From NCBI GenBank assembly GCA_016794425.1, contig JAEUHR010000042.1, positions 62,001 to 126,000 of the forward strand: 64,000 bases of DNA. Direction: 5' to 3'. The notes beneath the pieces are model-generated. The model made no database searches, was not told the DNA's origin, and saw only the letters and a list, made by a program, of their open reading frames with translations. Below are positions 1 through 9,107 of the stretch, piece after piece (the stretch's first letter is position 1; each line of letters starts with the position of its first letter). Source of the stretch: Planctomycetota bacterium. Its GTDB lineage: Bacteria > Planctomycetota > UBA1135 > UBA2386. The position numbers and the translations under genes were made by a program.

Positions 1-2364
1 GGCAACCACGGCGAGGACGTCAAGGAGGAGTACTTCTACCTCGATGCGCTGCCGACCGCGTCGTTCCTGCACGCGCTCTACAAGTACCCGCAGGCGGCGT
101 TCCCGTACGAGCAGCTGGTGCAGGAGAACCGGCAGCGCGGCCGCGACCAGCGCGAGTTCGAACTGGTCGACACCGGCGTGTTCGCGGACGGCCGCTACTT
201 CGACGTGTTCGTCACCTACGCCAAGGCCGACACCGACGACGTGCTGATCGAACTGACGGTGCACAACCGCGGCCCCGAGGCGGCGACCCTGCACGTGCTG
301 CCGCAGCTGTGGTTCCGCAACACGTGGGCCTGGGGTCGCCGCGGCGAGGGCTACTGGCCGCGCGGCGTGATCGTGCCCGACGGTGACCGGCGCGTGATCG
401 CCAACGGCGCCGACCTGCCGTCGATGTCGCTCGAGCTCGACGAGCCGGAGCACGGCGCCGTCAAGTCGCTGCTCGCGACCGAGAACGAGACCAATACGCG
501 CCGCCTGTTCGGTAGCGGCGATCCGCTCGGCTTCAGCAAGGACGCGTTCCACGAGTACGTCTGCAACGGCAACTCGGTCGCCGTCAATCCGACGCAGAGC
601 GGCAGCAAGGTCGCGTGGCACTGCGTGCTCGAGGTGCCGCCCGGCGGCTCGACGCGCGTGCGGCTGCGGCTGCGACCGGCGGCGCAGAAGGAACCGAAGG
701 CGTTCGGCCGCTCGTTCGAGACGACCGTGGCCGCGCGGCGCGAGGAGGCCGACGCGTTCTATTCGGAGGTGATCGGCGACGCCGACGCCGAGGCCGCGCG
801 CATCCAGCGGCAGGCCTACGCGGGCCTGATCTGGAGCAAGCAGTTCTACCACTACGACGTGCGCACCTGGCTCGCCGGCGATCCGTCGCAGCCAGCGCCC
901 CCGGAGGCGCGCGAGGGCGGCCGCAACAGCGACTTCCAGCACCTCTACAACCGCGACGTGCTGTCGATGCCGGACAAGTGGGAGTACCCGTGGTACGCGG
1001 CGTGGGACCTGGCCTTCCACATGATCCCGTTCGCGCGGCTCGACGCGAACTTCTGCAAGCAGCAGCTGCTGCTGTTGCTGCGCGAGTGGTACATGGCGCC
1101 GAACGGGCAGATCCCGGCCTACGAGTTCGGCTTCCACGACGTGAATCCGCCGGTGCACGCCTGGGCCTGCTGGCGCGTCTACAAGATGACGGCGCAGCGC
1201 GGCCACCGCGACCAGGTGTTCCTGGCGCGCGCGTTCCACAAGCTGCTGCTGAACTTCACCTGGTGGGTCAACCGCAAGGACCTGCACGGCAAACACGTGT
1301 TCGGCGGCGGCTTCCTCGGTCTCGACAACATCGGCGTGTTCGATCGCAGCCAGCCGCTGCCGACCGGCGGCCACCTCGAGCAGGCCGACGGCACCGCGTG
1401 GATGGCGTTCTACTGCGCGACGATGCTCGGCATCGCGATCGAACTCGCCTGCCACGACCCGGCCTACGAAGACGTCGCGTCGAAGTTCTTCGAGCACTTC
1501 GTCGCGATCACGCACGCGATGAACACGCTCGGCGGCACCGGTCTGTGGGACGATGCCGACGGCTTCTACTACGACCAGATCCACACCGACGGCCGGTCCG
1601 AGAAGTTGCGCATCCGTTCGCTGGTCGGGCTGCTGCCGCTGATCGCGGTCGAAGTGCTGCCGCTGCCGACGATCCGGCGCCTGCGCGGCTTCGACCGCCG
1701 CATGCGCTGGTTCCTCGCCAACGAACGCGACCTCGCATCGCACGTCAGCTTCGGCGGCGAAGGCGACGAGGCGGCCGCGCTGCTGGCGATCCCGTCGCGC
1801 GCGCAGCTCGAGCGCGTGCTGCGCTACCTGCTCGACGAGAAGGAGTTCCTGTCACCGTTCGGCGTGCGGTCGCTGTCGGCTCGGCACCGCGACAAGCCGT
1901 TCGTGCTGCACGTCGGCAAGGACGAGTACCGCGTCGACTACACGCCCGGCGAGAGCACGACCGCGATGTTCGGCGGCAACAGCAACTGGCGCGGGCCGAT
2001 CTGGCTGCCGGTGAACTTCCTGCTGATCGAGGCGCTCGAGCGCTACGGCCGCTTCTACGGCGACCAGTTGACCGTCGAGTGTCCGACCGGCTCCGGGCGC
2101 CGCTGCACGCTGCAGCAGGTCGCCGACGAACTGGCGCTGCGGCTGACGCGGTTGTTCCGCGCCGACGCGAGCGGCCAGCGCCCGTTCGCCGCCGAGGACC
2201 GTCGCTTCGCCGACGACCCGCACTGGCAGGATCTGGTGCTGTTCCACGAGTACTTCGACGGCGACACGGGCCGCGGCTGCGGCGCGAGCCACCAGACCGG
2301 CTGGACCGCGCTGATCACGCGCTGCTTCGGCGGCGCGCGCGGGGTCGCGGTGGCGGGGGCGTAG
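1..2364 (+). CDS. GH63/MGH1-like glucosidase, 5' end missing
   Basis: The frame is open from base 1 to the TAG at 2362-2364 (787 codons), so the gene begins upstream of the window and the GTG at 118 is internal. The protein resembles the GH63 / mannosylglycerate-hydrolase-like alpha-glycosidases of about 850-900 residues, so roughly 100 N-terminal residues are probably missing. The visible start ([15 protein letters not shown]) and a beta-rich N-terminal half are typical. The (alpha/alpha)6 barrel carries [12 protein letters not shown] near 990-1022, whose Asp is the expected general acid, then [16 protein letters not shown] near 1980-2022 and [11 protein letters not shown] near 2248-2280, which should supply the catalytic base region. 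These enzymes invert alpha-glucosidic bonds of glucosides or oligosaccharides. A glycogen synthase gene 2.5 kb downstream suggests storage-glucan or compatible-solute metabolism, but the exact substrate cannot be read from the sequence. Confidence 0.82.
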   Translation, partial: GNHGEDVKEEYFYLDALPTASFLHALYKYPQAAFPYEQLVQENRQRGRDQREFELVDTGVFADGRYFDVFVTYAKADTDDVLIELTVHNRGPEAATLHVLPQLWFRNTWAWGRRGEGYWPRGVIVPDGDRRVIANGADLPSMSLELDEPEHGAVKSLLATENETNTRRLFGSGDPLGFSKDAFHEYVCNGNSVAVNPTQSGSKVAWHCVLEVPPGGSTRVRLRLRPAAQKEPKAFGRSFETTVAARREEADAFYSEVIGDADAEAARIQRQAYAGLIWSKQFYHYDVRTWLAGDPSQPAPPEAREGGRNSDFQHLYNRDVLSMPDKWEYPWYAAWDLAFHMIPFARLDANFCKQQLLLLLREWYMAPNGQIPAYEFGFHDVNPPVHAWACWRVYKMTAQRGHRDQVFLARAFHKLLLNFTWWVNRKDLHGKHVFGGGFLGLDNIGVFDRSQPLPTGGHLEQADGTAWMAFYCATMLGIAIELACHDPAYEDVASKFFEHFVAITHAMNTLGGTGLWDDADGFYYDQIHTDGRSEKLRIRSLVGLLPLIAVEVLPLPTIRRLRGFDRRMRWFLANERDLASHVSFGGEGDEAAALLAIPSRAQLERVLRYLLDEKEFLSPFGVRSLSARHRDKPFVLHVGKDEYRVDYTPGESTTAMFGGNSNWRGPIWLPVNFLLIEALERYGRFYGDQLTVECPTGSGRRCTLQQVADELALRLTRLFRADASGQRPFAAEDRRFADDPHWQDLVLFHEYFDGDTGRGCGASHQTGWTALITRCFGGARGVAVAGA

Positions 2365-2376
2365 GTTCGGGCCCTT

Positions 2377-2390
2377 CGGTTCGCGAACCG
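2377..2390. repeat. 14-bp perfect palindrome after the glucosidase gene
   Basis: CGGTTCGCGAACCG is a perfect palindrome 12 nt after the glucosidase stop. As RNA it could form a short hairpin (CGGTT/AACCG with a CGCG loop). No T-tract follows, so a terminator role is only possible. Confidence 0.35.
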
Positions 2391-2469
2391 TCGCCGACGA
2401 CGGCAGCGCGGGCACCTTGTAGCCCAGTCGGCAGGGCCTCATGATCCAATACCAACCAAAGGGGCCCGC

Positions 2470-3588
2470 ATGCGCCGTACTGCTCTGATCGACCTGCTCG
2501 CCGTCGCGTTGCTCGGGCTGGCGAGTCCCGCGCAGGCGTTCGTCGTCGACGCCAACAACGGCCCGGGCACGGATTTCACGAGCCTGACGGCAGCGTTCGC
2601 ATCGCTGCCCGATGGCGCCACGGTGACCGTGCGAGCCGGGACCTACAGCGCCACCTTTCCGTTCCCGACCCTGGTCGGCAAGGGTGTGACGATCCTCGGG
2701 GAGCCCGGCGCACAGGTGTGGGGCATCGGGTTCAGCGGCCAGTCCGCGGGCCAACGCGTCGTCGTCAAGGGGCTTCGCTTCGGCAGTACCGGTGGTCTGT
2801 TGCAGTTCGGCGGAGTGATGCTCGATGCGTGCGGCGGTCCGGTGCTCCTCGAGGACTGCACGACGGACACGCAGGCAGGGTTGTCCGTGGTCCAGTGTCC
2901 GCAGGTCTCGGTGGTCCGGTGCGAGTTCCTCCACGCGCAGTGGTTCAACACCAACCGGTTCGACCATTCGACCGTCGTCTGCGTGGACACGCAGCTGTCG
3001 GGCAGCACTACTTCGGCCGGCCTCGCGCTCACGTCAGGGACGACGCAGCTCGTACGGGGTCACGTCGAGGGCGGAAGTCTCGCGGGTCCGTACACCGGCA
3101 TGTTCGGTGTCGACATGAACGGCGGCCTGCTGCGCCTGCTCGGCGATGGCGTGGTGGTCGGCGGCACCGGCTATACCGGCCAGGTCGCAGCGATCAGCGG
3201 CAGCGGCACCGTGCGCAAGTCGCCGGCGTTCGTGCTCGGGGGCAGCGCCATCCCGTTCGTCCCGATCGACGAGGGCTGGACGACCGGCACCGTTGCCCCC
3301 GTCGGCGGCGTCGCGACCGGGCGGTTGCACGGATCGGCGAACCTCTACGGCGGGTTGGTGCTCGGCACGATCGTGTCGCCTGCCGCCCTGCCGGGCATCG
3401 CCGGGACGGCTTGGGTTGACGCCTGGGGTTTTGCAGCGGTCGGGCCGCTCGGGGCACCGCTGGCCTGTTCGGTGACGGTGCCCGATCTGCCGGCCCTGCG
3501 CGGCATGGCGTTCGGCTGGCAGGGCGTGACGGCCAGCGCCACCGCCGGATTGGTGATGACCAATCCGGCATGGCTCTGCGTCGAGTGA
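2470..3588 (+). CDS. Secreted right-handed beta-helix protein
   Basis: 372 residues. The N-terminus is a clear Sec signal peptide ending SPAQA at residue 23, followed by FVVDANNGPGTDFTSL, the classic opening of pectate-lyase-like parallel beta-helix proteins in which data are laid out as repeated coils (GATVTVRAGTYSATFP, VTILGEPGAQV, VVVKGLRF, VVRCEF). No catalytic residues of pectate lyases are recognisable, so a surface or extracellular structural or binding role is as likely as an enzyme. The last about 35 residues (LRGMAFGWQG ... TNPAWL) vaguely resemble the C-termini of the two secreted paralogues at 27621 and 29992 (VGQTTMFQG ... TTNGVRF), suggesting a shared C-terminal domain. The gene stands alone, 105 nt after the glucosidase. 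A possible weak promoter is TTGTAG at 2417-2422 with CATGAT 17 nt later. Confidence 0.7.
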   Translation: MRRTALIDLLAVALLGLASPAQAFVVDANNGPGTDFTSLTAAFASLPDGATVTVRAGTYSATFPFPTLVGKGVTILGEPGAQVWGIGFSGQSAGQRVVVKGLRFGSTGGLLQFGGVMLDACGGPVLLEDCTTDTQAGLSVVQCPQVSVVRCEFLHAQWFNTNRFDHSTVVCVDTQLSGSTTSAGLALTSGTTQLVRGHVEGGSLAGPYTGMFGVDMNGGLLRLLGDGVVVGGTGYTGQVAAISGSGTVRKSPAFVLGGSAIPFVPIDEGWTTGTVAPVGGVATGRLHGSANLYGGLVLGTIVSPAALPGIAGTAWVDAWGFAAVGPLGAPLACSVTVPDLPALRGMAFGWQGVTASATAGLVMTNPAWLCVE

Positions 3589-3630
3589 ATGGCCGCAATC
3601 CTGGCGGCCCGAGTCGCTTGTCCGCCGACC

Positions 3631-4848
3631 CTACTTCGCCCGCACCTTCACCGTCTCGCCGACCTTGTTCAGCATCGCGCGCAGCGTGTCGTAGTCGGGA
3701 TGCCGCATGCGGAGCCACGCGTTGGCCATGTAGCCGCCCTCGACGCCCTGCGTGGCGACGCCGACCGGCGTGTGCTGGTCGAGGATCCACTCGCGGAACT
3801 CGCGCTCGATGCGGTCGAGTCCCTCGTAGCCGCTGATCGTGCCGTCGCGATCGGGCCGCAGCGCGATCATGCCGGCCGAGTACTTGCGCGACGGCCGGAA
3901 CGGCACCTTCTCGTGCACGATCGCGTGGCCCCACGCGGCGTACAGATCGAACTCGTTGGCGGCGCAGTAGAGGTCCCAGACGCCGACGCCCGGCGGCCGG
4001 CAGCCGATCTCGGAGAACTTCAGGCCCTTCTCGCCGAAGAACCACTCCATGTGCGTCGGCGAGGTCCAGATGCCGAGCGCCGAGATCACCTGCTGGCCCA
4101 TGCGGCGCAGCTCCTGGTAGTGCTCGGTGTCGATGCGGTTCGTGCAGACGATCTGCGGCGAGATCCAGCGCGTGCGCATCGCCTCCAGCACGTTCGGGAA
4201 GTAGTGGCAGGCGAAGTCGATCACCGGTTTCCCGGCCACCGACAGCGTGTCGTAGAAGCCCTCGTGGCCGGTCAGGAACTCCTCGATCGCCACGGTGCGG
4301 CCCTGCGCCACGCGCAGCGCGTCGAGCGCGCCGGCGAGTTCCTGGTCGTTCTGCACCTTGTGCGTGCCCGACGCGCCGGCGCCGTCGAGCGGCTTCAGGA
4401 TCAACGGGTAGCCGACCTGCTTGGCGAACGCTTCCGCGTCGGCCACCGTCTGCACGCGCGCGCTCTGCGCGCAGGCGATACCGGCCGCGCGCACGGCGTC
4501 CTTCATCGCCGGCTTGTCGCGGCACAGCCACGCGGTCTTCGACGTGGTGCCGTGGATCTTCAGGTGCTCGCGCACGTGCGCGGCCGCCATCACGTGGGCC
4601 TCGACCGTCGCCTCGAGCCGGTCGACGCGCGCCTTCTGCGACAGGCGCTTCACGGCCTCGGCCAGCGCGTGCTCGTCGACGACCGAGCGCACGCGTTCGA
4701 ACTGGAACAGGCCTTCGCGCAGCTCGCTCGGCAGCGCCTCGGGCGGGCGTTCGCTGATCGCGGAGACGCGCGCGCCGGTGCTCAGCAGGCCGCGCAGGAA
4801 CTCGCGCTGGTTGCGGGGGAACGACGGTTCGACGAAGACGACGTGCAT
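3631..4848 (-). CDS. ATP-grasp ligase paralogue 1
   Basis: 405 residues beginning MHVVFVEPSFPRNQREF. It shows the pre-ATP-grasp Rossmann-like N-domain (1-110), then the ATP-binding segment LILKPLDGAGASGTHKV and the hinge IEEFLTGHEGFYDT, and the C-terminal metal region FSEIGCRPPGVGVWDL. ATP-grasp enzymes of this type join a carboxylate, activated as acyl phosphate, to an amine or other nucleophile; substrates are not predictable. Two homologues lie on the other strand at 6613 and 7890, with the same MHVV-type start and the same SPTHMEWFF / HMEWF element, so all three arose by duplication. The usual Asn of the E-x-N-x-R metal motif is replaced by Gly. It lies 16 nt downstream of the glycogen synthase gene on the same strand, so the two are probably co-transcribed. 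Confidence 0.8.
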   Translation of the reverse strand: MHVVFVEPSFPRNQREFLRGLLSTGARVSAISERPPEALPSELREGLFQFERVRSVVDEHALAEAVKRLSQKARVDRLEATVEAHVMAAAHVREHLKIHGTTSKTAWLCRDKPAMKDAVRAAGIACAQSARVQTVADAEAFAKQVGYPLILKPLDGAGASGTHKVQNDQELAGALDALRVAQGRTVAIEEFLTGHEGFYDTLSVAGKPVIDFACHYFPNVLEAMRTRWISPQIVCTNRIDTEHYQELRRMGQQVISALGIWTSPTHMEWFFGEKGLKFSEIGCRPPGVGVWDLYCAANEFDLYAAWGHAIVHEKVPFRPSRKYSAGMIALRPDRDGTISGYEGLDRIEREFREWILDQHTPVGVATQGVEGGYMANAWLRMRHPDYDTLRAMLNKVGETVKVRAK

Positions 4849-4864
4849 GGTGGTGGAGGGGCCG

Positions 4865-6340
4865 TCAGAGACCGAGCAGCGAACGATACAGCGCGACGTA
4901 CTCGGGACCCTGCCGGTCCCACGAGAAGTCCTGGCGCATGCCGTTCTCGACCAGCTGCCGCCAGCCGCGCTGGTCGCGCCAGTTGCGCAGCGCCCAGTCG
5001 ATCGTGCCGGCCAGCGCCTGGCTGCTGAACTGGTCGAACAGGAAGCCGGTGCCGCGGCGCGTGTTCGGGTCCCACGGCTGCACGGTGTCGGCGAGCCCGC
5101 CGGTGCGGCGCACGATCGGCGGCGTGCCGTAGCGCAGGCTGTACATCTGGTTCAGCCCGCACGGTTCGAACCGGCTCGGCATCAGGAACAGGTCGCTGCC
5201 GGCCTCGATCCAGTGCGCGAGTTCGTCGTGGAAGCCGCGGTAGACCGCGACCTTCTTCGGCCAGGTGTCGCGCAGCCACTGGAAGTACACCTCGTGCTTC
5301 GACTCGCCGCTGCCGAGCACGCACAGGCGCATGTCCTCGCGCTGCAGGAACACCGGGATCGAGTCGGCGAACAGTTCGAAGCCCTTCTGCGCGGTCAGCC
5401 GCGACACCACGCCGAACACCGGCGCGCGCGGGTCGTGCGGCAGCGACAGGCGCTGCAGCAACGCGGCCTTCATCTTCGCCTTGCCGGCGAGGTCGTCCGC
5501 CGTGAAGTGGTGCGGGATCAGCGGGTCGGTGGCCGGATCCCAGGTGCCGTAGTCGACGCCGTTGACGATGCCGACCAGGTCGTGGCTGCGCGTCTTCAGC
5601 AGTTCGTCCATGCCCATGCCGAGTTCGGCGGTCTGGATCTCCTGCGCGTAGGTGCGCGACACGGTGGTCAGCTTGTGCGCGTGCAGCACGCCGGTCTTCA
5701 GGCACGAGAAGCGGCCCTCGCGCAGTTCGCCGTGGTGCAGGTGCGCGCGCTGGTCGCCGAGTCCGATCGTGTCGAGCTGCGCCTCCGGGAACGAACCCTG
5801 GTAGCCGATGTTGTGGATCGTCAGCACCGAGCGCGTGCCGGCGAACAGGCGGTCCCAGGCGTAGACGGTCTTCAGGTAGAGCGGCAGCAGCGCGGTGTGC
5901 CAGTCGTGGCCGTGCACGATGTCGGGCGCCCATTGCCAGCGCTGGCAGGTCTCGAGCGTCGCGCGGCACAAGAACGCGAACCGCAGCGCCTCGTCGCCGT
6001 CGCTGGTGTAGATGTCGGGCCGCGCGTACAGCTCGGGGCAGTCGACCAGGTAGACCAGCACGTCGCTCTGCGGCAGCGGCACCGTGCGCAGGCCGAAGCG
6101 GATCGTGCGCTGCGGGAACCGCACGTCGATGGCCTGCAGTTTCGCGACCGGCGTGGTCTTCACGTCGCTGTCGGCGATGCGCTTGTAGTACGGCAGGAAG
6201 ATCCGCACGTCGTGGCCCGGGCCTTTCGGTGCCTTCTGGCCGAGCCACCGGCCGAGGCCGCACAGCACGTCGGCGAGGCCGCCGGTCTTGGCGAACGGAG
6301 CGACCTCGGAGGCGGCGAAGCAGATGCGCAGGGGACGCAT
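4865..6340 (-). CDS. glgA: Glycogen/starch synthase, GT5
   Basis: 491 residues from the ATG at 6340; the open frame extends to 6520 but the family start MRPLRICFAASEVAPFAKTG fits 6340. The protein has the GT5 signature KTGGLADV near residue 20 for ADP-glucose binding, then HGHDWHTAL, HNIGYQG, NGVDYGTWDP and the C-terminal FEPCGLNQMYSLRYG containing the E-x7-E catalytic pair, and finally RTGGLADTV. Length equals that of bacterial GlgA. It elongates alpha-1,4-glucan from ADP-glucose in the cytoplasm. No glgB, glgC or glgP is adjacent. The next gene on the strand, 16 nt away, is an ATP-grasp ligase, an unusual partner. Start region is divergent from the ATP-grasp gene at 6613 with 272 nt between. 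Confidence 0.93.
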   Translation of the reverse strand: MRPLRICFAASEVAPFAKTGGLADVLCGLGRWLGQKAPKGPGHDVRIFLPYYKRIADSDVKTTPVAKLQAIDVRFPQRTIRFGLRTVPLPQSDVLVYLVDCPELYARPDIYTSDGDEALRFAFLCRATLETCQRWQWAPDIVHGHDWHTALLPLYLKTVYAWDRLFAGTRSVLTIHNIGYQGSFPEAQLDTIGLGDQRAHLHHGELREGRFSCLKTGVLHAHKLTTVSRTYAQEIQTAELGMGMDELLKTRSHDLVGIVNGVDYGTWDPATDPLIPHHFTADDLAGKAKMKAALLQRLSLPHDPRAPVFGVVSRLTAQKGFELFADSIPVFLQREDMRLCVLGSGESKHEVYFQWLRDTWPKKVAVYRGFHDELAHWIEAGSDLFLMPSRFEPCGLNQMYSLRYGTPPIVRRTGGLADTVQPWDPNTRRGTGFLFDQFSSQALAGTIDWALRNWRDQRGWRQLVENGMRQDFSWDRQGPEYVALYRSLLGL

Positions 6341-6570
6341 GGGCCGGATGTTGGCACGACCCGGGACGGTGGGCGAGCAGATTTCGGTGGCGGCCAGACC
6401 GCTGTCGCGCGGGGTGGCCATGGCGGGGTCCACGCCGCCGCTGGTCGGCGTGACGTTCCTGCAACAGTGGTTCCCGTTCGAGGTCGGCGGGACCGGCTTC
6501 GTCGAGATCACCGCGACCAACGCGCTGCAGCTGACGGCCGGCCAGTTCCGACCGCGACCGGACGCGCGCC

Positions 6571-6600
6571 TTGGCAGCGCGCGGTGCCAGCGGCTAGCCT
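6571..6600 (+). promoter_or_regulatory. Putative sigma-70 promoter for the ATP-grasp/RND operon
   Basis: TTGGCA (6571-6576), an 18-nt spacer and TAGCCT (6595-6600). The predicted transcription start is within a few nt of the ATG at 6613, giving an almost leaderless mRNA. Confidence 0.5.
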
Positions 6601-6612
6601 GTGTCGCCCCGC

Positions 6613-7857
6613 ATGGTGCACGTCGTCTTCGCCATTCCGTTCGCGATGGAGAACACGCTGCGGTTCGCCAGCGCGGTGGCGCGGCTGCCGGGCGTCGAGC
6701 TCAGCGTGGTGTCGCAGGACGCGGCCGAGAAGTTCCCGGCCGAGTTCCGCCAGCAGCTGCACGGCTTCCGTCAGGTCGACGACGCGCTGCAGCCGGCACA
6801 ACTGGTCGCGGCGATCCAGGCGCTGGCGCAGCAGCTCGGGCCGGTGCAGCGGCTGCTGGGCATCCTGGAGCAGGCGCAGGAAGCACTGGCGGCGGTGCGC
6901 GAGCAGCTGCGAATCCGCGGCATGGATCTGCCGACCGCGCGCAGCTTCCGCGACAAGGCGCACATGAAGGAACTGTTCGCAGCGCACGGCGTGCCGTGCG
7001 CGCGGCACCGCCTGTGCGCCGACGCGGCGATGGCGAACGCGTTCGCGCGCGAGGTCGGCTTCCCGCTGGTCGGCAAGCCGCCGGCCGGCGCCGGCGCCAA
7101 GGCGACCGCGCGGCTCGATTCGGCGGCCGATCTGCAGCGCTTCCTGCAGCAGAGCCAGCCACGGCCCGGGCGCGAAGTGCTGCTCGAGGAGTTCATCCGC
7201 GGCCGCGAGTTCTCGTTCGACACCGTCACGCTGCACGGCCAGCACGTGTTCCACAACATCTGCTGCTACCACCCGACGCCGCTCGAGGTCATGTCGGACC
7301 CGCGGCAGCAGTGGTGCGTCGTGCTGCCGCGCCAGATCGACCAGCCCGAGTTCGCGCCGATCCACGTGGTGGGGCCGCGCGCGCTGGCCGTGCTCGGCAT
7401 GTGGACCGGCATGTCGCACCTGGAGTGGTTCCGCCGCCAGGACGGCAGCATCGCGGTCGGCGAGGTCGCCGCGCGGCCGCCGGGCGCGCAGTTCATGACG
7501 CTGATGAGCTACGCGCACGACACCGATCTCTACCGCGCGTTCGCGCAGCTGATGGTGTTCGAGACGTTCGCGCCGCCGCCGCGCCGCTACGCCGCCGGCG
7601 CGCTCTACCTGCGCGCGATGGCGCCCGCCGGCAGCACCGGCGCCGCCGCCGCGCGGATCACCGCCGTGCACGGCCTCGACACGCTGCGCGAACGGCTCGG
7701 CGACCTGGTCGTCGAGGCGCGCCTGCCGCGGCTCGGCACGGCGCCCGCGACTTCGTACGAGGGCGACGGCATCGTCGTCGTCCGCCACCCCGACACCCGC
7801 GTCGTCGAGCAGGCGCTGGCCGAAGCCACGCGCCTGCTGCGCATCGAGCTGGGCTGA
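6613..7857 (+). CDS. ATP-grasp ligase paralogue 2
   Basis: 414 residues from the ATG at 6613; a GTG at 6601 is possible, but paralogues 1 and 3 start with MHVV and this one with MVHVVF. Layout matches the paralogues: N-domain to about residue 110, RDKAHMKELFAAHGV, ATP-binding PLVGKPPAGAGAKAT, hinge LEEFIRGREFSFDT, SHLEWFRR and metal region VGEVAARPPGAQFMTL. The metal-binding Asn is replaced by Ala. Substrates unknown; the fold implies carboxylate activation by ATP and ligation to a nucleophile in the cytoplasm. It is followed 32 nt later by paralogue 3 and then by RND exporter genes, so it is likely the first gene of a four-gene operon. It is the most divergent of the three in the phosphate-loop region (KPPAG instead of KP[LI]DG). 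Confidence 0.8.
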   Translation: MVHVVFAIPFAMENTLRFASAVARLPGVELSVVSQDAAEKFPAEFRQQLHGFRQVDDALQPAQLVAAIQALAQQLGPVQRLLGILEQAQEALAAVREQLRIRGMDLPTARSFRDKAHMKELFAAHGVPCARHRLCADAAMANAFAREVGFPLVGKPPAGAGAKATARLDSAADLQRFLQQSQPRPGREVLLEEFIRGREFSFDTVTLHGQHVFHNICCYHPTPLEVMSDPRQQWCVVLPRQIDQPEFAPIHVVGPRALAVLGMWTGMSHLEWFRRQDGSIAVGEVAARPPGAQFMTLMSYAHDTDLYRAFAQLMVFETFAPPPRRYAAGALYLRAMAPAGSTGAAAARITAVHGLDTLRERLGDLVVEARLPRLGTAPATSYEGDGIVVVRHPDTRVVEQALAEATRLLRIELG

Positions 7858-7889
7858 ACCTGCCGCCGGCCGCAACCCACGAGGAACCC

Positions 7890-9107
7890 ATGCACGTCGT
7901 CTACCTGAGTCCCGGATTCCCCGCCGAGATGCCGCTGTTCGTGCGCGGGCTCGCCGCGGTCGGCGCCAAGGTGCTCGGCGTCGGCGACCAGCCGGCCGCG
8001 GCGCTGCCGGCCGAGGCCCGCGAAGCGCTGCACGACTACCTGCAGGTGCGGTCGTTCGGCGACGAGCCGGCCGTGGTCGAGGAAGTGCGCCGGTGGCTGC
8101 GCGGCCGCGAGGTCGACCGCGTCGAGTGCCTGTGGGAACGGCTGATGTACCTGGCCGCGCGGCTGCGTGAGTCGTTCGGCTTGCCGGGCATGTCGCGCGC
8201 GCAGACCGAGATCTTCCGCGACAAGGAGTCGATGAAGCAGGCGGTCGAGAAGGCCGGCCTGCGCGTGCCGCGGCACGGCCGCGCGCGCAGCAAGCACGAG
8301 GCCTGGCAGGCGCTCGAGCGCTGCGGCTTCCCGGCGATCGTCAAGCCGATCGACGGCGCCGGCAGCAAGGACACGTTCCGCTGCAACGACCGCGCGGAGT
8401 TCGAGCAGGCGCTGCAGCGCACGCAGCACATCGACGAACTGTCGATCGAGGAGTTCATCGAGGGCGAGGAGCTGACCTACGACACGGTGTGTGCCGGCGG
8501 CCGCGTGCTGTTCGAGAGCGTCGCCTGGTACAAGCCGAAACCGATGATCCTGGCGCAGAACCCGTGGATCTCGATGCAGAACATCGTGCTGCGCGACCTG
8601 ACCCAGGAGCTGCCGCGGGCCGGCGTCGCGCTCGGCCGCGACGTGCTGCGCGCGCTCGGCTTCGACACCGGCTTCACGCACATGGAGTGGTTCCGCAAGC
8701 CCGACGGCGAAGCGGTGTTCGGCGAGATCGGCGGCCGGCCGGCCGGTGCGCGGCTGGTGCACGCGATGAACTACTCGTGCGACGTCGACCTGTTCCGCGG
8801 CTGGGCCGAGGCGGCCTGCTACGGCCGCCTGACACAGGACGTCAGCAAGAAGTACAACGTCGCGATGATCTTCAAGCGCGCGCAGGGCGAAGGGCTCGTG
8901 CGCGAGCACCGCGGCCTGCGCGAACTGCTGCAGCGCTACGGCCCGCACGTGGCCTCGATCGAGCTGACGCCGATCGGCGCGCCGAAGCGGGACTGGCAGA
9001 AGGTCGTCGTCGGCGACGGCTGGATCGTCGTCCGTCACCCCGACCTCGGCACCACGCTGGAGATGTCGGAGCGCTTCGTCAACGACCTGCTGGTCATAGC
9101 CGGATGA
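7890..9107 (+). CDS. ATP-grasp ligase paralogue 3
   Basis: 405 residues, start MHVVYLSPGFPAEMPLFVRG at the ATG 7890, although the frame is open much further upstream through the preceding gene. Motifs: RDKESMKQAVEKAGL, AIVKPIDGAGSKDTF, IEEFIEGEELTYDT, THMEWFRKPDGEAVFGEIGG and RPAGARLVHAMNYS. The metal motif again lacks the Asn (E-I-G-G-R). Same length as paralogue 1. Its stop overlaps the start of the RND membrane-fusion gene by 4 nt (ATGA at 9104-9107), a strong sign of translational coupling between ligase and exporter. I infer that the ligation product, or something protected against, is handled by the pump; nothing in the sequence identifies the compound. Confidence 0.8.
   Translation: MHVVYLSPGFPAEMPLFVRGLAAVGAKVLGVGDQPAAALPAEAREALHDYLQVRSFGDEPAVVEEVRRWLRGREVDRVECLWERLMYLAARLRESFGLPGMSRAQTEIFRDKESMKQAVEKAGLRVPRHGRARSKHEAWQALERCGFPAIVKPIDGAGSKDTFRCNDRAEFEQALQRTQHIDELSIEEFIEGEELTYDTVCAGGRVLFESVAWYKPKPMILAQNPWISMQNIVLRDLTQELPRAGVALGRDVLRALGFDTGFTHMEWFRKPDGEAVFGEIGGRPAGARLVHAMNYSCDVDLFRGWAEAACYGRLTQDVSKKYNVAMIFKRAQGEGLVREHRGLRELLQRYGPHVASIELTPIGAPKRDWQKVVVGDGWIVVRHPDLGTTLEMSERFVNDLLVIAG

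Noticed and set aside
118..2364. The glucosidase as a complete gene starting at GTG 118
   Set aside because: The same frame continues to base 1 with family-like sequence ([20 protein letters not shown]), so the gene is cut by the window edge.
6288..9107. A 939-residue fusion reading through to ATP-grasp paralogue 3
   Set aside because: The first 534 residues are an Arg/Ala-rich shadow of paralogue 2 and glgA; the family start MHVV at 7890 is clear.
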